Shown: in pieces, positions 34,509 to 44,893 of the stretch
How positions within the stretch are numbered: the stretch's first letter is position 1
Layout: the number at the start of each line of letters is the position of its first letter
Assembly (NCBI GenBank): GCA_937924505.1
Contig: CALDSR010000006.1
Location: forward strand, 1 to 64,000
DNA: 64,000 nucleotides
Origin: an uncultured Granulosicoccus sp.
Lineage (GTDB): Bacteria; Pseudomonadota; Gammaproteobacteria; Granulosicoccales; Granulosicoccaceae
Direction of reading: 5' to 3'
Made by a program: the position numbers and the translations under genes
The notes under the pieces: generated by a model
Told to the model about the DNA's origin: nothing
Databases searched by the model: none
What the model saw: the letters and a program-made list of their open reading frames with translations, nothing else

Positions 34509-35048
34509 TTAGCTTTGATCGGCTGAGTTGAAAAACGTGTAGGACAACGTCACCCGGTCTACATTGATCGGCAAATCCGGATCAATGATGAAGGTCAGCG
34601 GCATATCGCGTGACCCGTTTGGCTCAAATGCCTGCCTGGTAAAACAAAAGCATTCGGTCTTGTTGAAGTATTTCGCCGCTGCGAACGGTGTCACACTCGG
34701 CGTTGCCTGCCCGACAACGTGTTTGTCACTCAGGTTTTCAGCGTAGTAGCTGGCGCTATACATCTTGCCTGGCGTGACCTTCATGGTTTTCACGGTCGGT
34801 GCAAATTTCCACGCCCCGGCAGCATTGATACTGGCCACAAATTCAACGGTGACCTCACGTTCCTGTTTGGCATCGCGCTCTTGCTCGATCGCAACCGCCG
34901 CGCTGACGCGTCCGGTCTTGCCATTAAGGCCGGTAATGTCACAGATGATGTCGTAGATCGGCACCATCGCGTAGCCAAAGCCGAACATGAACACGGCAGC
35001 GGCAAGCGACTGAAGCGCAACCCGCTTGTGCGAACGAGTAGTGGCCAT
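34509..35048 (-). CDS. ctaG: Cytochrome c oxidase assembly protein Cox11 (CtaG)
   Basis: Cox11 delivers copper to the CuB site of subunit I. The 179-residue protein has one N-terminal helix (about 11-33, with FGYAMVPIYDIICDITGLNG) and a periplasmic immunoglobulin-like domain. The copper-binding CFCF motif is present in KTECFCFTRQAFEPN, and the closing DRVTLSYTFF is family-typical. The ATG overlaps the stop of the preceding small gene (TGATG), suggesting coupled translation. Confidence 0.96.
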   Translation of the reverse strand: MATTRSHKRVALQSLAAAVFMFGFGYAMVPIYDIICDITGLNGKTGRVSAAVAIEQERDAKQEREVTVEFVASINAAGAWKFAPTVKTMKVTPGKMYSASYYAENLSDKHVVGQATPSVTPFAAAKYFNKTECFCFTRQAFEPNGSRDMPLTFIIDPDLPINVDRVTLSYTFFNSADQS

Positions 35049-35215
35049 CAGACCTGACCTCGACCATAAAGAATGTACAAGATGCTGCCTGCGTACAGAC
35101 AAACCGCGACAACGGCAAGGAACAAAGGCAGACGATAGCGCTGTAAAAAACTGCGCTCGTCGCCTTTGCTCACTGCCTCGTCGGAAGACGTGTCACCCGA
35201 CTGCTCGCTATTCAT
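35048..35215 (-). CDS. Small single-helix membrane protein in the oxidase operon
   Basis: The 55-residue product has a hydrophilic acidic N-terminal half and one transmembrane helix (about 29-51), ending in a short basic tail. It is positioned between coxA and cox11, where many proteobacteria encode tiny proteins that may assist oxidase assembly. I cannot assign a family. The ATG at 35213-35215 was chosen over an earlier start at 35242, which would precede the first ATG by nine codons. Confidence 0.65.
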   Translation of the reverse strand: MNSEQSGDTSSDEAVSKGDERSFLQRYRLPLFLAVVAVCLYAGSILYILYGRGQV

Positions 35216-35254
35216 GACTGTACCTGCTGTAGTGATTTTCACCGAACAACTCGA

Positions 35255-36877
35255 CTAGCGGGTAATGGTTGCAGCTGAAATTTCAGGAGCCGTTTCAAAC
35301 GTGTGATACGGCGCAGGTGACGGCACAGTCCATTCCAGACCACGCGCACCTTCCCAAACTTCGTCGGTCGCTTTTTCACCACCACGAATACTCTTGACGA
35401 TAATGTAGACAAACATCAGCTGGCTGAATCCAAATCCAAAGGCACCGATTGTGGCAATCATGTTCCAGTCGGCAAACTGCAGACTGTAGTCAGGGATGCG
35501 TCGCGGCATACCTGCGAGGCCAACAAAGTGCATTGGGAAGAACAAGACGTTGACGAACACGGTTGAGATCCAGAAGTGCATCTTGCCGAGCTTTTCGTCA
35601 TACATGTTGCCGGTCCATTTCGGCAACCAGTAATAAGTTGCCGCCATCAGTGAATAAATGGCACCAGGCACCAGAACATAGTGGAAGTGAGCAACCACGA
35701 AATAGGTGTCGTGATACTGAATATCCGCCGGTGTGATCGCAAGCATCAGACCTGACAGGCCACCGATGGTAAACATGATGACAAAACCAATCGCAAACAG
35801 CATCGGTGTTTCGAAAGTCATGGCACCGCGCCACATGGTGGCGACCCAATTGAAGACCTTCACACCCGTGGGGACCGAGATCATCATGGTCGAGAACATG
35901 AAGAACAACTCTCCCGCGAGCGGCATACCGGTCGTGAACATGTGGTGTGCCCAAACAATGAACGACAGAAAGGCGATGGAGGCGGTGGCATAAACCATCG
36001 AGTCATAGCCAAACAGCGGCTTGCGCGCGAAGGTCGGGATGATCGAAGAGACGATACCAAAAGCTGGCAGAATCAGGATATAGACCTCTGGGTGTCCGAA
36101 GAACCAGAATATATGCTGGAACATGACCGGATCACCACCACCGGCCGCACTGAAAAAGCTGGTGCCGAAGTAACGATCAGTCAGTAGCATCGTGACAGCC
36201 CCGGCAAAGACCGGAATGGTTGCGATCAGAAGGTACGCCGTGATCAGCCAGGTCCACACAAACATCGGCATCTTCATGAATGTCATGCCGGGTGGGCGCA
36301 TGTTGAAGATCGTGGCGACGATGTTGATCGATCCCATGACCGAAGAAATGCCCATGAAGTGAATGGCGAAGATGACAAAAGCAAAACTGTCACCCATCTG
36401 CAGTACCAACGGTGGATACAGCGTCCAGCCACCGGCAGGACCGCCACTGTCCATGAACAAGGTAGACAGCATGATGGTGAAGGCAAAAGGCATGATCCAG
36501 AACGACCAGTTGTTCAGTCGTGGCAAGGCCATGTCTGGCGCGCCGATCATCATCGGAATCATCCAGTTGGCAAGCCCCACAAAGGCCGGCATGACCACGC
36601 CAAAGATCATGACGATCGCGTGCATGGTGGTCATGGCATTGAAAAACATCGGGTCAACGATCTGTATACCCGGTTGGAACAACTCGGCTCGAATGATCAG
36701 CGCCATACCGCCGCCGATGAAAAACATCAGCAAGGAGAACCACAAATACAGCGTACCGATATCTTTATGGTTGGTCGTCGTTACCCAACGCATAAGGCCC
36801 GGCGCAGGACCGTGATGATCGTGATCATCACCGTGGTCGTGGTGTTCGTTCGCGCCATGATGTGTGACATCTGACAT
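35255..36877 (-). CDS. coxA: Cytochrome c oxidase subunit I
   Basis: This is the catalytic subunit of an aa3-type heme-copper oxidase, holding heme a, heme a3 and CuB. The 540-residue protein has 12 hydrophobic helices. Metal ligands are evident: the heme a His in TMHAIVMIFG, the CuB/cross-linked His-Tyr in WFFGHPEVYILILP, the His-His pair in VWAHHMFTTG, and the heme His residues in VVAHFHYVLV. The N-terminal extension is His-rich (about 8-24), HHGANEHHDHGDDHDHHG. The start overlaps the coxB stop by one base. Confidence 0.98.
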   Translation of the reverse strand: MSDVTHHGANEHHDHGDDHDHHGPAPGLMRWVTTTNHKDIGTLYLWFSLLMFFIGGGMALIIRAELFQPGIQIVDPMFFNAMTTMHAIVMIFGVVMPAFVGLANWMIPMMIGAPDMALPRLNNWSFWIMPFAFTIMLSTLFMDSGGPAGGWTLYPPLVLQMGDSFAFVIFAIHFMGISSVMGSINIVATIFNMRPPGMTFMKMPMFVWTWLITAYLLIATIPVFAGAVTMLLTDRYFGTSFFSAAGGGDPVMFQHIFWFFGHPEVYILILPAFGIVSSIIPTFARKPLFGYDSMVYATASIAFLSFIVWAHHMFTTGMPLAGELFFMFSTMMISVPTGVKVFNWVATMWRGAMTFETPMLFAIGFVIMFTIGGLSGLMLAITPADIQYHDTYFVVAHFHYVLVPGAIYSLMAATYYWLPKWTGNMYDEKLGKMHFWISTVFVNVLFFPMHFVGLAGMPRRIPDYSLQFADWNMIATIGAFGFGFSQLMFVYIIVKSIRGGEKATDEVWEGARGLEWTVPSPAPYHTFETAPEISAATITR

Positions 36878-38109
36878 CAGTTGACTCCCTGGTTTTTGTT
36901 GGTTAACGGCAGAGTCGCGACATTGTCGTCAGCGCTCGCAGCCGCACGCAAGGATTTGATATGCACAGGTTGCAAAGTGTCACCGGTCCCGTTGCCAAAC
37001 GCATTGCGTTGATAGGTAATGACTGCAGCGATGTCTGCATCGCTCAGTACGTGGCTGAACTTTGTCATCATCGTACCCTCGACACCGTCCATGACCGTCT
37101 TGACGTGTGTATCGATATCACCGATGACCACATCGCTGCCAGCGATAGCTGGAAACATACCCGGGATGCCCTGACCTTCAGCCTGATGACAGCTCATGCA
37201 ATTGTTCTGATACACCTGTGCACCAGCCGTCATGAGTTCCTGGTGCGCCCATTGTCGATCACTGTCCTTGTCGATTGCTGCGAGTTCGAGTTTTTTCTCG
37301 ACGACCCAGGCGTCGTAGTCCTCTTGTGATTTAGCTTCTACGACAATGGGCATGAAGCCATGATCGCGACCACACAGCTCGGCACACTTGCCGCGATAGA
37401 TACCCGGCTCTTCGATACGCGCCCAGTTCTCGTTGATGAATCCCGGGATGGAATCTTTTTTGACCGCGAGATCTTCGACCCACCATGAATGAATGACATC
37501 ACCAGCGGTGTGCAGGAAGCGAATCTTCTTGCCAACCGGCACGACGAGCGGGTTGTCAACTTCTCGCAGGTAGACGTCTTCGTCACCGTTGAAATCGCCA
37601 CTGGGGAAAGCCGAAGCGATATCCACCTCACTACCCATTTGCCGCGCCTTGTTGTGCTCCGCCGCCAACTGGCTGTAGAACGCCAGACCTTCCTCATCCA
37701 GGTAGTCGTAGTGCCAGCGCCACTGATAACCGGTGACCTTGATGGACATTTCAGAGTCGCTGAAGTCTTCCATTTTGATCAGTACCTTTGCCGCCGGTAT
37801 TGCCATGACGATCAGGATGACCAACGGCACAACTGTCCAGAGGACTTCAACCGTCGTGCTCTCGTGAAAGGTCGCCGGCTTGACGCCTTTTGATTTCCGA
37901 TGCGCGAACATGGAATAGATCATCACGGCAAATACCAGTGCCCCGATCACGCAGCAAATATAAAAGATGCGCATATGCAGGTCATAGACCTCCGCACTCA
38001 CCTCGGTGACCCCGCGGGTCATGTTCAACGCTCCCCAATCAGCCAATGCGCCACCAGATAGCAGCAGACCGATCGACAGAAACGCCCAACGTGTCAGGTT
38101 AGACGACAT
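36877..38109 (-). CDS. coxB: Cytochrome c oxidase subunit II with fused cytochrome c domain
   Basis: The 410-residue protein has a signal-like N terminus, two transmembrane helices (about 48-68 and 88-110), and a cupredoxin domain with the CuA site: a His in HSWWVEDL and the cluster RGKCAELCGRDHGFMPI. A C-terminal cytochrome c domain follows, with heme motif CMSCH and axial Met in TMMTKFSHVL. The domain order matches caa3-type oxidases and the Pseudomonas aa3 enzyme. DUF2244 is upstream on the same strand. coxA follows with a one-base overlap. Confidence 0.97.
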   Translation of the reverse strand: MSSNLTRWAFLSIGLLLSGGALADWGALNMTRGVTEVSAEVYDLHMRIFYICCVIGALVFAVMIYSMFAHRKSKGVKPATFHESTTVEVLWTVVPLVILIVMAIPAAKVLIKMEDFSDSEMSIKVTGYQWRWHYDYLDEEGLAFYSQLAAEHNKARQMGSEVDIASAFPSGDFNGDEDVYLREVDNPLVVPVGKKIRFLHTAGDVIHSWWVEDLAVKKDSIPGFINENWARIEEPGIYRGKCAELCGRDHGFMPIVVEAKSQEDYDAWVVEKKLELAAIDKDSDRQWAHQELMTAGAQVYQNNCMSCHQAEGQGIPGMFPAIAGSDVVIGDIDTHVKTVMDGVEGTMMTKFSHVLSDADIAAVITYQRNAFGNGTGDTLQPVHIKSLRAAASADDNVATLPLTNKNQGVN

Positions 38110-38183
38110 ACTTCACTCTCCAAAAATACTTGTATAAAGCGTTGTTGACCGATATCGACAAACGGGCCACGCGACTCGACCAA

Positions 38184-38726
38184 TTACCCTGGGTAATTGC
38201 CCGCCGCGCGTTGCTGCGACAGCGCTGCATTCAGCGCGTCGAACAGGGCTCGCTTTTCATCCCGATTCAGACAGGTGCCCAGCGCATAGGATTTCCCATG
38301 TGCGCCCAGGCTTAATTCGCCCACCTCAAACTTGCTCTCCGGACAGTGGTATTTGAGGCGGCTCCACTGGCGCGGTAATTCTATCGATATATCCGGGGTA
38401 TTGTAGCCCCACTCGAGCTTGATAGCATCCGATTTTAAGGTGATTACTTCCTTACGCGACAGACGCTTCAACGTCAGGTAGAGACAGACGATGATCAGTA
38501 CCACCTCCGCACCCGCAAAGGGCAAGACCAACCACAGACCATAGGTCGCCAGAGCAATTGCGACACCCAGCACAATGACGCCCAGACTGGCAGCGAGGTA
38601 AAGATTCGCCCGCCAACTCATTGATTGATTGGCTTGCACGATAAAACGGGTCGTGAATTCAGGAACCACACCGTCCTCTGCAACGGCGGCGGCGATACGT
38701 TCTCGATTGTCCTGAATAGTGATCAT
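38184..38726 (-). CDS. DUF2244 domain-containing membrane protein
   Basis: The 180-residue protein has a pair of membrane helices at about 43-62 and 67-87 and a cytoplasmic C-terminal part with LSRKEVITL and WSRLKYHCPESKFEVGELSLGAHGKSYALGTCL. The latter resembles the DUF2244 core. DUF2244 genes are commonly adjacent to subunit II genes of aa3 oxidases, which is also the case here (74 bases upstream of coxB). Function is not established. Confidence 0.85.
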   Translation of the reverse strand: MITIQDNRERIAAAVAEDGVVPEFTTRFIVQANQSMSWRANLYLAASLGVIVLGVAIALATYGLWLVLPFAGAEVVLIIVCLYLTLKRLSRKEVITLKSDAIKLEWGYNTPDISIELPRQWSRLKYHCPESKFEVGELSLGAHGKSYALGTCLNRDEKRALFDALNAALSQQRAAGNYPG

Positions 38727-38750
38727 GTCTAAAGAATGATGACCTGGCGT

Positions 38751-39656
38751 TTATTTACGTTTACGCGTCGCGCGCAAGCTCTCTACGGATATACGGTATT
38801 CGTCAGTGCTGTTATTCCTGTCGCTCTCAAATCGATCAGACTGCAACTCGCCTTTCCACCCATGGCCCTGCACCAATTCCAGCGTCACGGGAAACCGCGC
38901 CATCTGATCTGCATTCAACCTTAGACAGGTACGCACCGATGGTGCCATCAGACCACGCCGACGACCTTCTGCAATGTTAGCTGATCCAACATTAAACAAC
39001 TCATCTTGCAAGGCATCGATAGAGGGGTAATCCACCGTTATATTCTCGCGATCCAGCACAGGTGCCGCAAATCCGGAGCGCAGCATGGCATCACCGAGAT
39101 CATGCATGTCTATCAGGCCGAATACGTGCATATGGGCATCAATATCCGCCCAGACACTGCGGTACTCGAGCAAGGTATCAGGCCCTACGCTGGTGAAGAA
39201 AAAGGCACCACCAGGCTTCAATACTCTCGCCGATTCCGCGAAAACTGCATGTGGAGCGTGGCAGAACGGCAGCAGCAGGTTGGACACGACAAGATCAAAA
39301 TACTGATCAGGAAACGGCAAATGATGCGGATCACAGGCGACCATGGCAGCATGTTTTGTGCGGCGGCGCCGCAACCAGGCAGGCCAGCTGGACGGCAACT
39401 CCTGCGCTTTTCCCGGCGCTGGATCTGCGCCAAGCACCAGTGCATCGGGGAAACGCTCCCGCAATGCCGCCATTTGATAACCATTGCGGCAACCCAGATC
39501 GAGAATGCGTTGCGGCGTCATGGCCAGTACGTCCAGACGCGCCAGCAGCTGCTCGCTGAGAGATTCGTGGACCGCCGCATGCTGACCGAAATCGTCGCAA
39601 CGTTTCAGAAATTGGCGCCGCACCTGACGGATCGAACTGGGTTGTGTAAGAGACAT
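38751..39656 (-). CDS. BioC/NDUFAF5-like SAM-dependent methyltransferase
   Basis: The 301-residue protein has a class I methyltransferase domain with motif I ILDLGCRNGYQMAALRE (note Arg in place of the more usual Gly), FDLVVSNLLLPFC (motif II) and RVLKPGGAFFFTSVGPDTLLE. The C-terminal half carries YPSIDALQDELFNVGSANIAEGR with the RRRGL segment seen in BioC and in the complex I factor NDUFAF5. It may therefore be a malonyl-ACP O-methyltransferase of biotin synthesis or a protein hydroxylase-type homologue. No other bio gene is nearby, so BioC function is not supported by context. The start chosen is ATG 39656. Confidence 0.75.
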   Translation of the reverse strand: MSLTQPSSIRQVRRQFLKRCDDFGQHAAVHESLSEQLLARLDVLAMTPQRILDLGCRNGYQMAALRERFPDALVLGADPAPGKAQELPSSWPAWLRRRRTKHAAMVACDPHHLPFPDQYFDLVVSNLLLPFCHAPHAVFAESARVLKPGGAFFFTSVGPDTLLEYRSVWADIDAHMHVFGLIDMHDLGDAMLRSGFAAPVLDRENITVDYPSIDALQDELFNVGSANIAEGRRRGLMAPSVRTCLRLNADQMARFPVTLELVQGHGWKGELQSDRFESDRNNSTDEYRISVESLRATRKRK

Positions 39657-39728
39657 CGTGCCCGTAGGAGGTTCTATTCTATATAGTGAACAAATCTGAA
39701 CACCCACAAGTGTACGCTGAGCTCAATC

Positions 39729-40334
39729 GTGTTTGCTGCCAATCTCGCCCTTCCTGCCCTGCTGCTGACAGGCCTCGCCTACCTCGCTGGCTCTTTGTCG
39801 ACAGCCATCATCGTTTGCCGTGCGATGGGGCTTGGCGACCCTCGCAGCTCCGGATCAGGTAATCCGGGTGCAACAAACGTGTTACGTCTGGGCGGAAAAC
39901 TCCCGGCGGCCCTGACGTTACTAGGTGATGCGCTAAAGGGTTTTTTGCCGGTGGTGATTGCCTCCTTGATCAGCTCCCACCCACCCACGGTAGCCCTGGT
40001 CGGCATAGCCGCCTTTCTCGGCCACCTCTATCCCGTGTTCTTCGGTTTTCGCGGCGGCAAAGGCGTGGCGACGGCATTGGGCGTGCTGTTTGGCTTGCAC
40101 CCGGCTGCGGGTGCACTCGCCCTGCTGACCTGGCTGGCAGTCAGTCTGACCTTCCGAAAATCGTCACTGGCGGCCCTCGTGACCTTCGTGTTGGTGCCGG
40201 TTTATCTGCTCACAGATGGCGCGCAAGTGTATGCAGTGGCGTTTGCGCTGATTGGCGCGTTTCTCTTTTATACCCATCGGCAAAACATTCGACGGCTGCT
40301 CGACGGCACCGAGCCCGAAATCGGCAAGCGCTAG
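39729..40334 (+). CDS. plsY: Glycerol-3-phosphate acyltransferase PlsY
   Basis: PlsY transfers an acyl group from acyl-phosphate to glycerol-3-phosphate, the first step of phospholipid synthesis. The 201-residue membrane protein has the three conserved cytoplasmic motifs: GSGNPGATNVLR (about 36-47), FGFRGGKGVATALG near 100-114, and near the end FYTHRQNIRRLLDGTE. Five or more helices are visible. Start is a GTG at 39729, giving a normal family N terminus. It is convergent with tsaD; in many gammaproteobacteria plsY and tsaD are neighbours. Confidence 0.95.
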   Translation: MFAANLALPALLLTGLAYLAGSLSTAIIVCRAMGLGDPRSSGSGNPGATNVLRLGGKLPAALTLLGDALKGFLPVVIASLISSHPPTVALVGIAAFLGHLYPVFFGFRGGKGVATALGVLFGLHPAAGALALLTWLAVSLTFRKSSLAALVTFVLVPVYLLTDGAQVYAVAFALIGAFLFYTHRQNIRRLLDGTEPEIGKR

Positions 40335-40378
40335 CAACCTCAAACGCTAGCGATGCCAAATGCAAGCGACAACAGACG

Positions 40379-41407
40379 CTAGGCGATCTCTTCAATCGGC
40401 CAGCGCGGCCGAACCGTCACATCCAGCCCCGTTGATTGTCCCCGTTCAAGACGACGAGCTCCAGCCAGCGCGATCATCGCCCCATTGTCGGTACAGAATT
40501 CCAGCGCGGGGTAATAGATCTGCTTGCCTTGTTCGATACCCAAGATATCCATGGCCTGCCGCAAACGCGTATTGGCACTGACACCGCCAGATATGACCAG
40601 ACTGGAATGCCCGGTCTGATCAAGCGCTCGAGCGCTCTTGGCGATCAGGACATCAACCACAGCGGCCTCAAAGCTCGCCGCCAGATTGGCTCGGAACCGG
40701 GCCTTTTCTGCGTCACAAACGATATCGCTCATGCCGGCCTTGTAGCGAGTGATCGCGGCCGTTTTCAAACCACTGAAGCTGAAATCCAGCCCCGGCCGAT
40801 CCAGCATCGGCCTCGGCAACGGAATGACCGAATCATCACCCTCAAGGGCGAGTGCCGCAAGCGCAACCCCACCGGGATACGGTAATCCCATCATTTTTGC
40901 CGTCTTGTCAAACGCCTCACCGGCGGCATCATCGATCGAGTCGCCCATGAGCTGATAGTCACCGAGACCCTGCACATCAACCAGCTGAGTATGGCCACCT
41001 GAGACCAGCAGACAGACAAACGGAAACGATGGCGGATCCGGTTCCAGCATTGGTGACAGCAAATGCCCCTCCATATGGTGTACTGCCAACGCGGGACAGC
41101 CGAGCGACCAGGCGAGCGAGCGGGCCATCAGGGCACCGGTCAACAGGGCACCGGCCAGTCCGGGACCCGCCGTGTAAGCCACCGCATCAATCGCCTGCCG
41201 GTCAATATTGGCTGCACCCAGTACCTCTCGAGTCAGTGGCACAAGTCGTTTGACGTGATCCCGTGAGGCCAATTCCGGGACAACACCACCATAAAGCGCG
41301 TGCAAATCAACCTGGCTGAAGAGCCTGTGCGCCAACAATCCACGCTCGGTGCAGTAAAGCGCCAGGCCCGTTTCATCACAGGAAGACTCGATACCAAGCA
41401 CGATCAT
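40379..41407 (-). CDS. tsaD: tRNA threonylcarbamoyladenosine synthase component TsaD
   Basis: TsaD (Gcp) transfers the threonylcarbamoyl group to A37 of ANN-decoding tRNAs. The 342-residue protein starts [18 protein letters not shown]. The metal-binding motif [10 protein letters not shown] (His-x3-His) is present near 110-119, with [12 protein letters not shown] and the ASKH-fold [14 protein letters not shown]. The length is typical. rpsU is divergent from it with a promoter between, a near-universal gammaproteobacterial arrangement. Confidence 0.97.
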   Translation of the reverse strand: MIVLGIESSCDETGLALYCTERGLLAHRLFSQVDLHALYGGVVPELASRDHVKRLVPLTREVLGAANIDRQAIDAVAYTAGPGLAGALLTGALMARSLAWSLGCPALAVHHMEGHLLSPMLEPDPPSFPFVCLLVSGGHTQLVDVQGLGDYQLMGDSIDDAAGEAFDKTAKMMGLPYPGGVALAALALEGDDSVIPLPRPMLDRPGLDFSFSGLKTAAITRYKAGMSDIVCDAEKARFRANLAASFEAAVVDVLIAKSARALDQTGHSSLVISGGVSANTRLRQAMDILGIEQGKQIYYPALEFCTDNGAMIALAGARRLERGQSTGLDVTVRPRWPIEEIA

Positions 41408-41429
41408 TGGATAAACACCTCAGCGACAG

Positions 41430-41459
41430 TTGAGTTTGTGGAACGAATCCCGCTATACT
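41430..41459 (+). promoter_or_regulatory. Sigma-70-type promoter for rpsU
   Basis: TTGAGT at 41430-41435 and TATACT at 41454-41459 with 18-base spacing match sigma-70 elements and lie 38 bases upstream of the rpsU start. Confidence 0.6.
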
Positions 41460-41497
41460 AGAGAGCTTTCCGCGCTCTAGCCCGAGAAATTTACCGA

Positions 41498-41713
41498 ATG
41501 CCATCAGTACGAGTCAAAGAGAACGAGCCATTTGAAATGGCTCTCCGCCGCTTCAAGCGATCCTGCGAGAAGGCCGGTGTGCTTACCGAAACCCGTCGAC
41601 GCGAGTTTTACGAGAAGCCCACTACCGAACGCAAGCGTAAGGCAGCTGCCGCCGTCAAGCGTCACCAAAAGAAATTATCCAAAGAAACATCAAGACGCGT
41701 CCGTCTGTACTGA
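41498..41713 (+). CDS. rpsU: 30S ribosomal protein S21
   Basis: The 71-residue basic protein matches S21 over its full length: [20 protein letters not shown], then [20 protein letters not shown], and the basic tail [14 protein letters not shown]. Length equals E. coli S21 (71). It is a small-subunit ribosomal protein needed for initiation. An intrinsic terminator follows 30 bases after the stop. yqeY comes next, but dnaG and rpoD, the usual partners, are not present. Confidence 0.98.
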   Translation: MPSVRVKENEPFEMALRRFKRSCEKAGVLTETRRREFYEKPTTERKRKAAAAVKRHQKKLSKETSRRVRLY

Positions 41714-41742
41714 TTTCTTCTGTACGGACTTCAGGATCAAAT

Positions 41743-41766
41743 AAAAGCTGACTGCTGTCAGCTTTT
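41743..41766 (+). terminator. Intrinsic terminator after rpsU
   Basis: A 10-bp stem AAAAGCTGAC (41743-41752) pairs with GTCAGCTTTT (41757-41766) across the loop TGCT. It could separate rpsU from yqeY or attenuate read-through. Confidence 0.82.
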
Positions 41767-41859
41767 GTGTGTAAACGGGCGATACCCGTCTCCCGATGAC
41801 TGATGCTCTTGAATACGCTAGGACCATCGTCGTCGGATACAAGTTGATGAGCCCATGCC

Positions 41860-42306
41860 ATGAGCACGACCAAAGAACAAATACTCGCTGATATCAAGGC
41901 AGCCATGAAAGCCGGCGACAAGTCGCGTTTGGGCACCTTGCGCCTCATCAGTGCTGCAATCAAACAGAAGGAAGTGGACGAGCGCATCGACGTTGATGAA
42001 GCGCAGACCATGGCCATTCTCGACAAATTGATGAAGCAGCGTCGTGAGTCCATCGCGCAGTATGAAAAAGCCGGCCGCGACGACCTCGTTACCGTCGAGC
42101 AAGCGGAATCGATCATCATTCAAGCCTATCTTCCCGAGGCGCTCGATCAGAGCGAGATCGACAAAATAGTCGGCGATGCAATCGCCACCACCGATGCCGC
42201 TTCTGTCAAGGACATGGGCAAGGTCATGGGTATAGTCAAGCCGGCTTTACAAGGCAGAGCTGACATGGCTGCCGTCAGCAAGCTCATCAAGGAACGTCTG
42301 GGCTAA
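41860..42306 (+). CDS. yqeY: GatB/YqeY domain-containing protein
   Basis: The 148-residue protein is a stand-alone YqeY domain, related to the tRNA-binding tail of the GatB amidotransferase subunit. Signatures include ILADIKAAMKAGDKSRLGTLRL, then the middle RRESIAQYEKAGRDDLV and the C-terminal DMGKVMGIVKPALQGRADMA. Length matches E. coli-type YqeY (about 148). It follows rpsU as in many gammaproteobacteria. Its specific role is unresolved; tRNA-related function is inferred from the domain. Confidence 0.93.
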   Translation: MSTTKEQILADIKAAMKAGDKSRLGTLRLISAAIKQKEVDERIDVDEAQTMAILDKLMKQRRESIAQYEKAGRDDLVTVEQAESIIIQAYLPEALDQSEIDKIVGDAIATTDAASVKDMGKVMGIVKPALQGRADMAAVSKLIKERLG

Positions 42307-43797
<1,491 letters not shown>

Positions 43798-43808
43798 TCC
43801 TCAGCAAT

Positions 43809-44888
43809 ATGGCAACACCACTCAAGAATGATATTTACCTTCGCGCGCTCAATCGCGAAGAAACTCCACGCACGCCGGTGTGGGTTATGCGCCAGGCGGG
43901 GCGTTACCTTCCTGAGTATTTAAAAGTGCGCGCACAAGCGGGCGACTTCATGACTCTGTGCAGCACACCCGAGCTTGCCTGTGAAGTGACCTTGCAACCG
44001 ATTGATCGCTTCAACCTCGATGCGGCCATACTGTTCTCCGACATCTTGACCATCCCCGATGCAATGGGTCTCGGTTTGTACTTCGCAGCCGGGGAAGGCC
44101 CGAAGTTTTCCAAGCCAGTCAGAACCCGTGCTGATGTAGAAGCCTTGCCCATTCCTGATCCCGCCGACAAATTACGGTATGTCACCGATGCAGTAAGTCT
44201 TATCAGAAAAGAGCTCGACGGTCGCGTGCCACTGATCGGTTTTTCCGGCAGCCCGTGGACACTGGCCACTTATATGATCGAGGGTGGTGGCAGTAAAGAC
44301 TTCGCCAAGGTCAAAGGCATGCTGTACAGTGATCCCGACAGCTTGCATGAGTTACTCAAACGCACGGCACAATCAGTCATCCTGTACTTGAATGCGCAAG
44401 TCGAAGCCGGCGCTCAGTCTTTGATGATATTCGACACGTGGGGCGGCGTCCTGTCTCCAGCCAATTATCAGACGTTCTCTTTGCAATACATGCAAATGAT
44501 CGTTGATGGCCTCACCCGAAAAGCCGACGGGCGCAAGGTACCTGTCGTGCTGTTCACCAAGAACGGCGGACAATGGCTGGATCTGATGGCTGACACCGGG
44601 TGCGATGGCCTGGGTGTTGACTGGACCATGAATCTGGCCGATGCGCGCCAGCGTACGGGCGACCGCGTTGCCTTGCAAGGTAATCTGGACCCATCCGTAT
44701 TGTATGGCTCAGCCGAAACCATCGAAATGGAAGTGCAACGCGTGCTCGACAGTTACGGGAAAGGGCCTGGACATGTATTCAATCTTGGACATGGCATTCA
44801 TCAGCATGTAAATCCTGAGCACTTGAAGATAATGGTCGAAGCGGTGCGCACACGCAGCGCAGGCCAGAGCTTATCAAGCGCTCGCTGA
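43809..44888 (+). CDS. hemE: Uroporphyrinogen decarboxylase
   Basis: HemE decarboxylates uroporphyrinogen III to coproporphyrinogen III in heme synthesis. The 359-residue protein has the N-terminal substrate motif [16 protein letters not shown], the catalytic Asp in [15 protein letters not shown], and the second signature [21 protein letters not shown]. The C-terminal [17 protein letters not shown] is family-typical. The start ATG is 43809; an earlier TTG overlaps the gltD stop. gltD-hemE order is the same as in Pseudomonas. The 3' end shares an inverted repeat (44883-44890 with 44914-44921) with the convergent transporter gene. Confidence 0.97.
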   Translation: MATPLKNDIYLRALNREETPRTPVWVMRQAGRYLPEYLKVRAQAGDFMTLCSTPELACEVTLQPIDRFNLDAAILFSDILTIPDAMGLGLYFAAGEGPKFSKPVRTRADVEALPIPDPADKLRYVTDAVSLIRKELDGRVPLIGFSGSPWTLATYMIEGGGSKDFAKVKGMLYSDPDSLHELLKRTAQSVILYLNAQVEAGAQSLMIFDTWGGVLSPANYQTFSLQYMQMIVDGLTRKADGRKVPVVLFTKNGGQWLDLMADTGCDGLGVDWTMNLADARQRTGDRVALQGNLDPSVLYGSAETIEMEVQRVLDSYGKGPGHVFNLGHGIHQHVNPEHLKIMVEAVRTRSAGQSLSSAR

Positions 44889-44893
44889 GCTGA

